49,608 nt of DNA from Isosphaeraceae bacterium (GCA_031291845.1 JARLIH010000055.1:1-49608), one strand, 5' to 3'; shown: positions 25,157 through 35,166, counted from the stretch's first letter. Notes: a model not told the origin generated them from the sequence alone. A program made the numbers and translations.

Positions 25157-25750
25157 ATGAGCGAGTCGCCGGAGACGCGATCGAGCCTACTGGTCCGAAT
25201 TCGCGACCCGCAGGACGAGCGCGCCTGGACCGAGTTCATGGACATCTACACGCCGCTGGTCTACCAGCTCGCGCGGCGGCGTGGTTTTCAAGACGCGGAC
25301 GCCGACGACTTGACCCAGGACGTCTTTCGAGCCGTCGCCGCGGCCATTGATCGTTGGGATCCGGACCCCGCAAAGGGCTCGTTCCGCGGTTGGCTGTTTC
25401 GGATTGCCCGGAACCTCATGATCAACTCCCTCAACAGCCGCCGGCGGCATCCCCAGGGCTCGGGCGACACGGGCGTGAACCGGTTGCTCGAAGAAAAGGC
25501 CGCCCCGTCCGACGACACCGCGCTCTTCGACGAGGAGTACAAAAGGCGGCTCTTCCACTGGGCGGCCGATCAGGTCAAGGGGGAGTTCCGGCCGGCCACC
25601 TGGCAAGCCTTCTGGCGCACCGGGGTCGAGGGGCAGCCGATGCAGGGTGTCGCGGACAGCCTGGGGTTGAGCGTGGGTGCCGTCTACATTGCCCGTTGCC
25701 GCGTGATGGCTCGCATCAAGCAGAAGATCGAGCAAGTCGAGGGGGAGTGA
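25157..25750 (+). CDS. ECF-type RNA polymerase sigma factor
   Basis: 197 residues. Region 2 is clear (DADDLTQDVF, KGSFRGWLFRIARNLMIN) and region 4 carries a helix-turn-helix (MQGVADSLGLSVGAVYIARCRV). ATG at 25157 is preferred over an in-frame TTG at 25115. The Ser/Thr kinase gene begins 3 bases after the stop, so the two are co-transcribed. ECF factors linked to kinases are a known planctomycete arrangement; the kinase's N-terminal zinc-binding motif suggests direct control of this sigma factor. Confidence 0.93.
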   Translation: MSESPETRSSLLVRIRDPQDERAWTEFMDIYTPLVYQLARRRGFQDADADDLTQDVFRAVAAAIDRWDPDPAKGSFRGWLFRIARNLMINSLNSRRRHPQGSGDTGVNRLLEEKAAPSDDTALFDEEYKRRLFHWAADQVKGEFRPATWQAFWRTGVEGQPMQGVADSLGLSVGAVYIARCRVMARIKQKIEQVEGE

Positions 25751-25753
25751 TCG

Positions 25754-28700
25754 ATGGTCACACGTCCCATGCCCTGCGACCCGGGCCGCCTGAGACTGCT
25801 CCTGGAGGACCGGCTTCCGGAACAGGAGCAGGACGCACTCTCCGAGCACCTCGAAGGGTGTGAGCCGTGTCGCGAGACCCTGGAACGGATGGCCGCAGAG
25901 ACGCGCTGGTGGAGCGACGTCAAGGAGCTCGCCTCTGCGGAACCGGTGATGGACGGCCGGGCCGTACCGTTGGGACCGGCCACCGAGGCCGGCGACGAGG
26001 GGCACGACGCGGTCACGATCCCGAACGGCTTCCTGGCGCCGGTCGACGACCCGGAGAGCCTGGGGAAGATCGGCCCGTACGAGGTCAGTAAGATCATCGG
26101 CCGGGGCGGGAACGGTCTCGTGCTGAAGGCGCTCGACCCCGCGCTGCGGCGGTTGGTGGCGATCAAGGTCCTCGCCCCCGAGCTCGCCACGAGCGCAGCG
26201 GCCCGCCGGCGCTTTGCCCGCGAGGCCCGGGCCGCGGCTGCGGTCACACACGAGCATGTGGTGGCGATCCACGCGGTGGACACCGCCCCGAACGGGTTTC
26301 CCTACCTCGTGATGACGTACGTGCCCGGCAAGTCGCTTCAGGAGCGGCTCGACCGGAGCGGTACGCTGGAGGTGAAGGAGATCCTCCGGATCGGCATGCA
26401 GACCGCCTCGGGGCTGGCGGCCGCCCACGCCCAAGGGTTGGTGCACCGCGACATCAAGCCGGCGAACATCCTGCTCGAGAACGGGATCGAGCGGGTGAAG
26501 ATTACGGACTTCGGTCTGGCCCGCGCAGCGGACGATGCGAGCCTGAGCCAAAGCGGTGTGGTCGCCGGCACGCCCCAGTATATGGCCCCGGAGCAGGCCC
26601 GCGGCGAGATGGTCGACCACCGGGCCGACCTCTTCAGCCTGGGCAGCGTGATGTACACGATGGCGACCGGCCGGCCGCCGTTCCGCGCGGACAGCACGCT
26701 CGCCGTTCTGCGGCGGGTGAGCGACGACCCGCCCCGGCCGATTCGCGAGATCAATCCCGAGATCCCCGAATGGCTCTGCGACATCATCGGCCGCTTGCAT
26801 GAAAAGGATCCAGCCCGGCGCTTCCAGTCGGCGACCGACGTCTCGGAAGTGCTCGAGCAGTGCTTGGCCTTCGTTCAGAACCCGACCGACCGCGTTCCGC
26901 CCTACCGGCGAGAGCCCGCCGCGCCGTCAGCGCCGCCGCTACGACGCTGGGCGCTGCCGATCGCGGCCCTGCTCGTCGTCGGTCTCGGTCTGGGGGCCGC
27001 GGAAGCCATCGGAGTCACGCACTTCGTCTCGACCGTCCTCCGGATCAAGACGCCGGACGGCATGTTGGTCATCAACGTCGAAGAACCGGGCGTGGAGGTC
27101 GAGGTCGACGGCGAGCGAGTCATTCTGACCGGACTCGGGGAGCAGGCGATTACGCTTGATCCAGGCCCTCACAGGCTGCTTGCGAAGAAGGACGGCGTGC
27201 GGATTCGCGATGAGCCGATCGAGATCAGTCGGGGCAAGAAGCGCCTGGTCACGATCGGGATCGACCCGAAGGACCAAATGAAGTCGCAGGCCGAGTACGT
27301 CGCGTCACAGAGCCGGAAAGAGGATCCGTCTCCAGTTGCCGTGGAGCCGTCTGGACTGTTGGAGCCGAGCGAGGTTACCCAACTCAAGAATCATATCAAA
27401 GAACTGCAAGCGCAGAACAAGAGGCTCGCCAATAGCAACAACGGCGACCAAAAAGTCGCCCCCAGGACCCACGTTGGATCCACTGACATGGCAATGCCGG
27501 TTGCCTCGGCCGTTGAGATCACTGCCCCTGGCTTCCCGGCAGAACGTGGCTCCTCCATGATCGGAATGTTGATGGGAAGCGGAGGCGACCCAGTTCCTGC
27601 CGCCGTCGCCGCTCAGCCTGCCCCCGTGGCCACGCTCACTTCGACTGTCGGGAAACTGGGTGAGCCGGTTGTGGCCATTGAATACGTTGCCGACCAGCAC
27701 GCAGTCGCCGTGGCCGCCGGACGAACGGTTCGCGTCTGGAACGTCGGAGCGCGGTCTTCGATCCCGCAAATGCTGGAGGGTCACAAAAACACGATCACGT
27801 GCCTTGCCCTCTCGCCGCACGAGCCGCTGCTGGTCACCGGTAGTCTCGACCGCACAGTCCGAAAGTGGGACGTCTCCACGGGCAAAAGCGTGGGAGTCCT
27901 CAAGGCTGTTGACGGTGTTGCGCAATCAGTCGCATTCCGTCCTGACGGGAAGGCGCTCGCCATTGCTCTTGAGGGGGGACGGGTCCTCATCGTCGACCCG
28001 GCTACGGGAACCCTGATCCGCGAGCTGCCGAAGCACGAACAACCGGTGCTGGCCGTTCGCTACTCTCCCGATGGCAACATTCTGGCGACCGCTGGGGGGA
28101 CCGAGGACCTCACTCGGCTCGGCCTCGTGAAGCTCTGGGATGCCGAGACCGGTCAGGAGAAGGCGACGCTGGAAGGCCACCGGTACATGATCAAGGCGAT
28201 GACGTTCTCGCCCGACGGTAGCACTCTCGCGCTTGGCGACAGCCCACCAGGAAAAACCAAGGGAGCACGGATCTATCTTTGGAACGTCGCCAGCCTGAAG
28301 CAGCTTCCCCATCGGTACGTGCGCGACGGCGTACGCGCACTCGCCTATTCGCCCGACGGTGGAACTTTGGCCGCGACCCTGCAATCGGGCGATCTCTACG
28401 TCTACCGAGTCGTCGACAACGCGATGCCGACGATGTCGTTCTCGACGGCCCACGGCAGCGCGGCGCCCGGATTGGCATTCGGCCCACAAGGCGAAACCCT
28501 GGCGACCGGAGGCGAGGATGGCACGGTCAAGCTCTGGACGCTCAGTTCCGTCAGCATTTCGCCGCCGGCGCGGCAGGCCATTCCTCTCCAGGACCCGCTC
28601 GCAACCTTTCGCGACGGGATGGGCGAGCGCGTCTGGTCGGCCGTTTTCGCTCCCGACGGCAAGACGCTCGCCGCCTGCTACAGCGTCAACGTCAACGAGG

Positions 28701-29620
28701 ATAGCGCGATCGGCGACGGCGGGGGTGGCCTTGCCCTCTGGGACCCGATCGTTGGCAACCTACGAACGACGATCATGGCCCCGCACGTCATCCGCGGCGT
28801 GGCGTTCGCGCCGGACGGGCAACGGCTCGCGACCGCGGAGTTCGACCAGGCTGTCTGTCTCCGCAGCGCCTCGGACGGGCGCGTGCTCAAGACGTTCCCC
28901 GTGTCGAGCAAAGGGACAAACGCCGTCTCGTTCTCACGTGACGGCCATTTGCTCGCGGCGGCGGGTCTCGACGAAGTCGTCTACGTTTGGGAGGTCGAGA
29001 CGGGCCGGGAGGTTGCGCGCCTCAAGGAACACATCGGGCCGGTCCATACCGTCGCGTTCAGCCCCGACGGCAATCTGCTCGCCTCGGGGGGGGCCGACGG
29101 AGACGTATTGCTCTGGAACCTGACGACCGGAAAGATCCGCCTCTCCCTGGAAGGGCACGAGGGAGCCGTCGAACAGCTTGCCTTCTCGCCCGATGGCAAG
29201 ACCCTCGCCACCGCGAGTTGGGACCAGACGGTGAAGCTCTGGCGCGTGCTGACGGGCAAGGAAGTCCGGACTTTACGGGGTTACAGCGAACCTGTCCTTG
29301 GGCTTGCGTTTTCGGCCGACGGTAACAGCCTCGCGACCTGTGCGGGCACGTGGGGCGCCAAAGGGGGCGACGGAGTCGGCGAGCTGATTCTCTGGGACCT
29401 CGCAAAACGCCGAGCCCTCACCCCGGCCTTAAGCCATCCGAAGCGTCTGCTCGGGATCGCATTTTCCCCGAACGCGAAGACCTTCGCGACCGCCTCCTGG
29501 GACGGCGCAGTCCGGCTTTGGAACGTCGACTCACTGTCCAGCCACTACTCGGTGAGCCCGATCGTTCCAACGACCGCTACACCGGCGTCCAGGCCGGCGT
29601 CGGCCTTCGAAAAAAGATGA
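25754..29620 (+). CDS. Ser/Thr kinase with ZAS-like zinc motif and 14 WD40 blades
   Basis: 1288 residues. Cys8, His32-x3-Cys36-x2-Cys39 match the zinc anti-sigma (ZAS) signature. The kinase domain spans ~107-375: GRGGNG loop, VAIK Lys138, HRD with Asp233, DFG with Asp252, and the APE motif. One membrane helix lies at ~399-420, then a PEGA-like beta domain (TPDGMLVINVEEPGVEVEVD) and a linker with a short coiled coil. From ~630 to the end I count 14 WD40 blades (ending VRVWNV, VRKWDV ... LILWDL, VRLWNV), enough for two seven-bladed propellers. The propellers should be outside the cytoplasm and could sense a ligand, signalling to the kinase and to the sigma factor encoded just upstream. Function is inferred. 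Confidence 0.93.
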   Translation: MVTRPMPCDPGRLRLLLEDRLPEQEQDALSEHLEGCEPCRETLERMAAETRWWSDVKELASAEPVMDGRAVPLGPATEAGDEGHDAVTIPNGFLAPVDDPESLGKIGPYEVSKIIGRGGNGLVLKALDPALRRLVAIKVLAPELATSAAARRRFAREARAAAAVTHEHVVAIHAVDTAPNGFPYLVMTYVPGKSLQERLDRSGTLEVKEILRIGMQTASGLAAAHAQGLVHRDIKPANILLENGIERVKITDFGLARAADDASLSQSGVVAGTPQYMAPEQARGEMVDHRADLFSLGSVMYTMATGRPPFRADSTLAVLRRVSDDPPRPIREINPEIPEWLCDIIGRLHEKDPARRFQSATDVSEVLEQCLAFVQNPTDRVPPYRREPAAPSAPPLRRWALPIAALLVVGLGLGAAEAIGVTHFVSTVLRIKTPDGMLVINVEEPGVEVEVDGERVILTGLGEQAITLDPGPHRLLAKKDGVRIRDEPIEISRGKKRLVTIGIDPKDQMKSQAEYVASQSRKEDPSPVAVEPSGLLEPSEVTQLKNHIKELQAQNKRLANSNNGDQKVAPRTHVGSTDMAMPVASAVEITAPGFPAERGSSMIGMLMGSGGDPVPAAVAAQPAPVATLTSTVGKLGEPVVAIEYVADQHAVAVAAGRTVRVWNVGARSSIPQMLEGHKNTITCLALSPHEPLLVTGSLDRTVRKWDVSTGKSVGVLKAVDGVAQSVAFRPDGKALAIALEGGRVLIVDPATGTLIRELPKHEQPVLAVRYSPDGNILATAGGTEDLTRLGLVKLWDAETGQEKATLEGHRYMIKAMTFSPDGSTLALGDSPPGKTKGARIYLWNVASLKQLPHRYVRDGVRALAYSPDGGTLAATLQSGDLYVYRVVDNAMPTMSFSTAHGSAAPGLAFGPQGETLATGGEDGTVKLWTLSSVSISPPARQAIPLQDPLATFRDGMGERVWSAVFAPDGKTLAACYSVNVNEDSAIGDGGGGLALWDPIVGNLRTTIMAPHVIRGVAFAPDGQRLATAEFDQAVCLRSASDGRVLKTFPVSSKGTNAVSFSRDGHLLAAAGLDEVVYVWEVETGREVARLKEHIGPVHTVAFSPDGNLLASGGADGDVLLWNLTTGKIRLSLEGHEGAVEQLAFSPDGKTLATASWDQTVKLWRVLTGKEVRTLRGYSEPVLGLAFSADGNSLATCAGTWGAKGGDGVGELILWDLAKRRALTPALSHPKRLLGIAFSPNAKTFATASWDGAVRLWNVDSLSSHYSVSPIVPTTATPASRPASAFEKR

Positions 29621-29713
29621 GCCAACGGCCGCGGGACCCGCGGCTGCGCTCATTGTCAGCCGTAATTGAACCCTGGGCGTCCGCGGAGCCGCTCCCCGTA
29701 GCGCGGCGAATGC

Positions 29714-31498
29714 TCATTTCGACTCCCGGTCGTTGATCCATTGGCGCAGCGTGTTCGCCGGGATACCCAGCGCACGCTCGGCGGGAGTCGGGCCGCCGAA
29801 CCAGGCGACTGCAAAGCAGCGCCAGAGGTCTTCCCACACCGGCCACGGGATCGGGTTTTCGAGACGCGGCGTGGCGCGTGCGGCTTCGGCCGCGGGCCAG
29901 AGCGGTGGCAGCGTCTGGTCGAATAACTCCAGCATCACGGCCTGGGCCAGTTCGGGCTCCAGACGCGTGCCCCGGGTCAAGGTCTTCACGGCCAGCGCAC
30001 GGAGCCGCCGCTGCCAATCGTTAAGACTCGCCGACGGCGCCTTCGGTACCGGTTCAGCCGCGGCAGGAATCGTCAGCATGGGCGAGCCGCCGTTCGACCC
30101 AAAGTAGGGTTTCAGGTGCGCCCAGCTCAGCATGTCCGTTTCCCGGTGGTGGCGGATCATCGCGCGCTCGATCACGTTGCGGAGCTCGCGGCTATTGCTG
30201 TCCGCAAAAGGCTGATTACAAAGGCCTTCGACCGCGTCGTCAGTAAGGTCGACCTCGGCGCCGACCTCGGACGACACCACGCGAACGAGCCAACGGGCCT
30301 GGGCCTCGATGTCGTCCGGGCGCTCCCGGAGTGGCGGGATCGCGAGCGGCAGGCGCTCCACCCGGGCCAGGAAGGCCAGAGGCAACTCTCCAGAGCGCCT
30401 GCGCTCCAGCCAGGGCCCCGTTTCGACGGTAAGGACGGCTGCCGAATCGGCATGCCGGCGCACTTCTTCCTCACCCAACCGGCTGTACTCGCCGTCTTCG
30501 AGAAACGAGTGCAGGATGGCCGTACACGCGGTAGGCAGGCGGTGAAAGTCGTCGAGCAAGATGACACCGCGCCCGGCCGTCGCGACCAGACCCGGACGGT
30601 CGTCGCGCGCGTCCGTGAAAGCGCCGCGTTTGTGGCCGAAAAGGGTGCTGCGCAAAAGGGTCTCGTTCGTCAGCTCGTTGCACGACGCCACCACCAGCGG
30701 CGCTTTCCGCCGATCGGTCGCCGCGTGAAAGAGGGCCGCCAGCCCCCGCTTGCCGGTGCCGCTCTCGCCGTCAAGAAGCAAGCAAGGAAGTGGTCGGCGG
30801 GTGCCGACAAGTCCCTTACCGGCGGGCGGCTCGGCACCCAGCAGCCGGGCAAGGTCGAACAACTGCGCAAGCGTGGTGCCGAACGCGTCGGACTGGTACA
30901 CGATCCCTTGGTCGGCGATTGCCCGCGTGAAGGCCGCCACCGCCGGCACGGCCAGATGACGTTCCAGCGCCTTCGCGACGACCGCGGCCAGGCTGGGAGC
31001 GCCAGGCGTGCTGTCCCCTTTACGCACGAACCGGTCCGGCGCGAATGCGTCCGGGCGCGGGTATGCCGAGTAAAGGATACCCTGGATGTGGGGATGTATG
31101 CGCTGAACTTCGTCGATGAAGAGCTGCCCCGCACGCTGGCCCCCCGCATCGTCGGAGAAGCGGAGGTCGGAGACGACGACCGCGAAGAGCTGCTCGTTGA
31201 GCAGCCTGCGCGCCGCGTCGAAACGCCCGCCTCGCTCTCGGACCAAGTGCACGTGGACGTGATGCGGTGAGCGATGCCGGTACGCATTGAGCCGCTCGCT
31301 GGTGAAGCCGTGCGCGCTGAGCTTGACGTGGAGGCCGCTCAGGGGAGACCCTGCTCCCCCATCACCCCGCCGGAGGGCCGCTCCGGCCTCGGGGCTTACC
31401 GAGAGACTTTGGGCCAGTTCGCTGAGGAAACCGGGGACGAGCGACTCGAGCACTCGAGGATCGTCGTCCGTGACCATAATGTGCGGAATCCAGGGCAT
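29714..31498 (-). CDS. NtrC-like AAA+ response regulator with altered GAFTGA loop
   Basis: 594 residues. An atypical receiver domain (~1-180): acidic cluster DDD at 11-13, then an insertion of ~60 residues, candidate phospho-acceptor Asp111 (VVVSDLRF), Ser144 and Lys160. The AAA+ domain has Walker A GESGTGK (244-250), Walker B GVILLDDF (311-318) and a late NSRELRNVIERA block. The sigma-54 contact loop reads GAFTDA (292-297) instead of GAFTGA. The C-terminus has a Fis-like helix-turn-helix (ERALGIPANTLRQWIND). Family members remodel sigma-54 polymerase; with this loop changed the protein may not. It is convergent with the kinase gene and has no visible cognate histidine kinase. Confidence 0.88.
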   Translation of the reverse strand: MPWIPHIMVTDDDPRVLESLVPGFLSELAQSLSVSPEAGAALRRGDGGAGSPLSGLHVKLSAHGFTSERLNAYRHRSPHHVHVHLVRERGGRFDAARRLLNEQLFAVVVSDLRFSDDAGGQRAGQLFIDEVQRIHPHIQGILYSAYPRPDAFAPDRFVRKGDSTPGAPSLAAVVAKALERHLAVPAVAAFTRAIADQGIVYQSDAFGTTLAQLFDLARLLGAEPPAGKGLVGTRRPLPCLLLDGESGTGKRGLAALFHAATDRRKAPLVVASCNELTNETLLRSTLFGHKRGAFTDARDDRPGLVATAGRGVILLDDFHRLPTACTAILHSFLEDGEYSRLGEEEVRRHADSAAVLTVETGPWLERRRSGELPLAFLARVERLPLAIPPLRERPDDIEAQARWLVRVVSSEVGAEVDLTDDAVEGLCNQPFADSNSRELRNVIERAMIRHHRETDMLSWAHLKPYFGSNGGSPMLTIPAAAEPVPKAPSASLNDWQRRLRALAVKTLTRGTRLEPELAQAVMLELFDQTLPPLWPAAEAARATPRLENPIPWPVWEDLWRCFAVAWFGGPTPAERALGIPANTLRQWINDRESK

Positions 31499-31756
31499 CG
31501 TCGTCGTCTCGGGGGCTGACCACTCCGCGTTGGGGAGACCGCCGCGCCTCCCTTACATACGTTCCGAGTGTGTTGCCAGGCGAATGAATCTGGGGCGTTT
31601 GGCTGCGAATTCAACGCGCCGGAACGGGTATTTCGACGGTTCCGGCTGGCGCGAGGACTATGCCCTTGTAACTCATGCAAACCGTCCTGAGAATGAGGCG
31701 CCAGCGCACGCCGGAGTGCGATGTTTCCCTCCTGCGCATCTTCGAGGCTTTCCGCC

Positions 31757-32167
31757 ATGAAATTACGATCCTACCGCGGACTTTGCACGTCACTCGCCGT
31801 TCTTGGGCTCGCTGCCATCGGTACCGTCGGGAGTTTTGCAGAGCCGCCCAAGCCGACCCGCGCCGAGTTCATGCGACAGAAGCTCGAGTTCTCCAAGAAG
31901 GTCCTGGAGGGCCTGACCCTGGAGGACTACGACGCGATCGCCAAGAACGCGCGGGCTTTGAAGCTCCTGAGCGAGGCCGCCGAATGGGAAGTCCCCACCA
32001 TTCCAAACGCGAACGAATACATCGCGCTCACCACCGAATTTCAGAAGGCGGCCGATGATCTCAGGATGAAAGCGAAGGAAAAGAACATCGATGGCGCCAC
32101 GCTCGCCTACCTTCGTTTGACGATGAATTGCGTGAGCTGCCACCGTTTCGTCCGCACACCGAAGTAA
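31757..32167 (+). CDS. Exported c-type-cytochrome-like protein
   Basis: 136 residues with a signal peptide (KLRSYRG, hydrophobic core, cleavage likely after SFA) and a C-terminal CVSCH haem-binding motif (Cys125, Cys128, His129) near the end, like cytochrome c prime-type four-helix proteins. The body is helical and charged. ATG at 31757 starts the signal peptide; the frame is open 12 codons upstream without a better start. Redox partner unknown. The preceding 31499-31756 gap shows nothing I can name. Confidence 0.72.
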   Translation: MKLRSYRGLCTSLAVLGLAAIGTVGSFAEPPKPTRAEFMRQKLEFSKKVLEGLTLEDYDAIAKNARALKLLSEAAEWEVPTIPNANEYIALTTEFQKAADDLRMKAKEKNIDGATLAYLRLTMNCVSCHRFVRTPK

Positions 32168-32491
32168 GACGTGCGGCCCACGACCAGGCCGGCAAGGGAC
32201 TTGGCGGAATTGACGCGGTCTGATATGTGGTCGGTCGCCACGCGCCGACGGTGGCTCGCATTGCCATCGCGTTTCCAGACGAGCCGGGATTGCCGATCGG
32301 GCCGACTCTTACGACTCAGACTGCGACCGGATTTTACGACTAGGAAAACCTTACGCTTGCGCCCGACGGCAAGCGGACGGAACACTGAGCGCCCCGGCCG
32401 TCCTTGACGATAGGAATGAGTGTCAGGATGACACAGCCAAGCGCGGAGACTTGGTGCGGCGGCGAGCACGGAGGATGGCAGGAGGCCAGGC
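32168..32491. other. Intergenic gap before DUF1573 gene
   Basis: About 320 bases. A small perfect palindrome GTGTCA-GGA-TGACAC (32420-32434) lies about 60 bases before the next gene and could be an operator; otherwise nothing stands out. Confidence 0.3.
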
Positions 32492-33502
32492 ATGCGTCGG
32501 TTGTTGGCAACTTCGGTGGTTCTCGGAGCGATCTTCGTTGGCCTTTCACCCCTCACGAGTCGTGCGGCCGATTGGGCCGACGCACTCTTCGCGGAACACC
32601 AGCACGACTTCGGCACCGTTCCGCGAGGGGCAAAGGTCCACCACACGTTCGTCCTGCACAACCGTACCCAGGAGCCGCTGACGGTTCTGAATGTTCGTGC
32701 GTCTTGCGGCTGCACGAGCGGCCAGGCCAGCGCGACGCTGCTGCAACCGGGCCAGGCGGCGAACGTGGTTGCCGAGATGGACACGCGCAACTTCGTCGGC
32801 CGGAAGGAAACCACGCTTTATGTTGCGCTGATGACCGCGAGCGGTCGCGAGGGCGAGGCCCGCTTGGGAGTTGCTTCAACGATCCTGAGCGACGTCGTCC
32901 TCAACCCGGGATCCATCGACTTCGGAACGGTCACCCGGGGCCAGAGCGCCAACCGCACGCTCGCGATCGACCGGATCGGGGCACCGAATTGGCGTGTAGT
33001 GCGGATGGTCTCCGCGTGCAGGGTGATCAATGCGAACCTCGTCGAGACGGCACGGAATGAGGGGGAGGTCAGTTACACGCTCTACGTCTCGCTCAAGCCG
33101 GACGCCCCGGCCGGCATCGTGCGTGAGGAAATCCGGATCCTGACGAACGACCCGGAAACACCGAGCATCCCGGTGCCGATCACGGCGACGATCCGCGGCG
33201 ACCTTTCGGCCTCGCCGAACCCCTTGGTGCTGGGACGTGTGACCTCGCCCAGCGGTGTTCAGGGACGCGTCGTCGTTCGGGCGTCGAAGCCGTTCGTCAT
33301 CCAGTCCATCGAGGGAGCAGGCGACGGGTTTGCGGTGAACGAGGCCGACGGCGCTCGCAAGACGTTGCACGTCATCACGATCACTTATAAGCCCGAGGAA
33401 GGTACGCTCCGGGGCGACCTGCAGAAGACGTTTCGGGTGGTTACCGACCTCCCCGGTGAGGGCCCAGTTCCACTCACAGCCTTGCTCCACGTCGATCCCT
33501 GA
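32492..33502 (+). CDS. Secreted DUF1573 protein
   Basis: 336 residues with a signal peptide (MRRLL, hydrophobic segment, cleavage after SRA). The mature part begins with a DUF1573 domain: FGTVPRGAKVHHTF, then ASCGCTSG, the Cys-Gly-Cys signature of the family. A second similar Ig-like unit follows (SIDFGTVTRGQSANRTL) and a third. DUF1573 proteins are extracytoplasmic and abundant in planctomycetes; their exact role is not settled. AGGAGG (32480-32485) lies 6 bases before the ATG, a strong SD. Confidence 0.88.
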   Translation: MRRLLATSVVLGAIFVGLSPLTSRAADWADALFAEHQHDFGTVPRGAKVHHTFVLHNRTQEPLTVLNVRASCGCTSGQASATLLQPGQAANVVAEMDTRNFVGRKETTLYVALMTASGREGEARLGVASTILSDVVLNPGSIDFGTVTRGQSANRTLAIDRIGAPNWRVVRMVSACRVINANLVETARNEGEVSYTLYVSLKPDAPAGIVREEIRILTNDPETPSIPVPITATIRGDLSASPNPLVLGRVTSPSGVQGRVVVRASKPFVIQSIEGAGDGFAVNEADGARKTLHVITITYKPEEGTLRGDLQKTFRVVTDLPGEGPVPLTALLHVDP

Positions 33503-33751
33503 GGCGGCAGCCCAGGCGAGGCGATGAGAGGGCTCAACTCAGTGATCGGGCCGATAGCGTGCTTCGAGTCAACCGGGCGACGCATTCCGGGTTTGGCCGA
33601 ACTTGTTAAGAGACAAGGAGTTATCACGCCCGATGGCCCGCGATGCCAATCTTCTCGCTTTCTTCCCCCCACGAACGGCCCTCACGCGGTAGAATGATCG
33701 TGCAGAAAAGTGGAACAATCTGGCCGTGACCCGCGGGAAGGATCGGCGCAT

Positions 33752-35020
33752 ATGGGGCACGAACAGCGCGCGACGGACGCGAAACCGCCGGCACAAGACG
33801 GTGCGGGTGTAAGCGAAGAGGTTGAGGTTCAAGGGCACATCGTCGACTCGCTCCTGCTCCCGAAGATCCTCGACCGCATTCTTCAAATGGGCGGGGCCTT
33901 CGAGATTCGCGAGTGCCGTATCGGCGCGCGTCGGATCGACCCGAGCTACGCGCGAATCGTGGTGCGCTCGGACACGGCCGCCGGGCTTGAGGAAATCGTC
34001 GGCGACCTGGTAGAGCACGGGGCAACGCCGGTGCACCCCGAGGACGCGAAAGTGGTCGCCGCCGACATCGCCGGGGCGTTCCCCGAAAACTTCTACAGCT
34101 CGACCAACCAGCGCACCCAGGTCCGCGTCGCCGCCCGCTGGATCGACGTCGCCGACCAGGAGATGGACTGCGGAATCGCCCTCGACCCCGTCGCCCGCAC
34201 CGCCCGCTGCGTGGCGATGACCGACGTCGTGGTGGGACTCCCCATGGTCGTCGGCCACGAGGGCGTCCGCGTCGTCCCCACCGAACGCCCCAGGGACTCC
34301 AACCTCTTCGGCTTCATGAGCTCGAACGTCTCGAGCGAAAAGCCAAAGGCGATCAGCCTGAAGAGCGTCGCGGACTCCATCCGGGCAACCCGCGCGGAGG
34401 GGAAGAAAGTGCTCCTCGTCGGCGGACCGGCGATCGTCCATACAGGTTCGGCCGAACACGTGGCCCACCTGATCCGCGATGGTTGGATCCAGGTCCTTTT
34501 CGCCGGCAACGCGCTTGCAACCCACGACATCGAACAGGCGCTCTTCGGCACCAGCCTCGGTGTTTCCCTGGCGCACGGTGAGGCCATCGAGCACGGCCAC
34601 GAGCACCATCTCCGCGCAATCAACAAAATCCGCCGCCTCGGCGGCATCAAGGCTGCGGTAGATTCGGGCGCACTCCGTTCGGGGATCATGTACGAGGCGG
34701 TCAAGGCGAACATCGACGTGGTCCTCGCGGGCTCGATTCGCGACGACGGGCCGCTTCCAGAGGTGATCACCGACGTCCTTGCCGCTCAGAAACGCATGCG
34801 CGAGGCCAGCCGGGGCGTCGGATTCGCGCTTTGTATCGCAACCGCCCTCCACTCGATCGCCACCGGGAACCTGCTTCCGGCCTGGGTCAAAGTCGTCTGC
34901 GTCGACATCAACCCGGCCACCGTCACGAAGTTGAGCGACCGCGGGACGTTCCAGACCGTAGGACTGGTTACGGACGTCGAGCCATTCCTCCGGAGCCTGG
35001 ACGCCGAGCTGACCGGTTAG
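33752..35020 (+). CDS. Ornithine cyclodeaminase, LOR/SDH-type (AgrE C-terminal half)
   Basis: 422 residues matching the TIGR00300-type LOR/SDH family: an N-terminal LOR/SDH domain (HIVDSLLLPKILDRILQMGG, SYARIVVRSD) and a Rossmann-like C-terminal half (VLLVGGPAIVHTG, LFAGNALATHDIE). In cyanobacteria this domain is the C-terminal half of AgrE/ArgZ-type proteins and turns ornithine into proline and ammonia. Here it is a stand-alone gene followed 146 bp later by the arginine dihydrolase half, in the reverse order of the fusion. ATG at 33752 is chosen; GTG at 33710 is possible. Confidence 0.85.
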   Translation: MGHEQRATDAKPPAQDGAGVSEEVEVQGHIVDSLLLPKILDRILQMGGAFEIRECRIGARRIDPSYARIVVRSDTAAGLEEIVGDLVEHGATPVHPEDAKVVAADIAGAFPENFYSSTNQRTQVRVAARWIDVADQEMDCGIALDPVARTARCVAMTDVVVGLPMVVGHEGVRVVPTERPRDSNLFGFMSSNVSSEKPKAISLKSVADSIRATRAEGKKVLLVGGPAIVHTGSAEHVAHLIRDGWIQVLFAGNALATHDIEQALFGTSLGVSLAHGEAIEHGHEHHLRAINKIRRLGGIKAAVDSGALRSGIMYEAVKANIDVVLAGSIRDDGPLPEVITDVLAAQKRMREASRGVGFALCIATALHSIATGNLLPAWVKVVCVDINPATVTKLSDRGTFQTVGLVTDVEPFLRSLDAELTG

Positions 35021-35166
35021 TCGGAAAACCAAGGGGAACCGGGAGACGGCAACTTCTGCGCAAACCTTTTGGTACGAACTCTTCGTAGTTAAGGTGTGTC
35101 TCTCTTCCCGTCGTTGGCGCGTTCGCAGGCGCGTCGTCCCCTTCTCTGGCGAGCGAGGTTACGAGC

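Noticed and set aside
25187..26800. 537-codon minus-strand frame over the sigma factor and kinase
   Set aside because: The sense strand encodes unmistakable sigma and kinase motifs; this is a shadow.
33569..35032. 487-codon minus-strand frame over the LOR/SDH gene
   Set aside because: Shadow; the plus strand has family motifs throughout.
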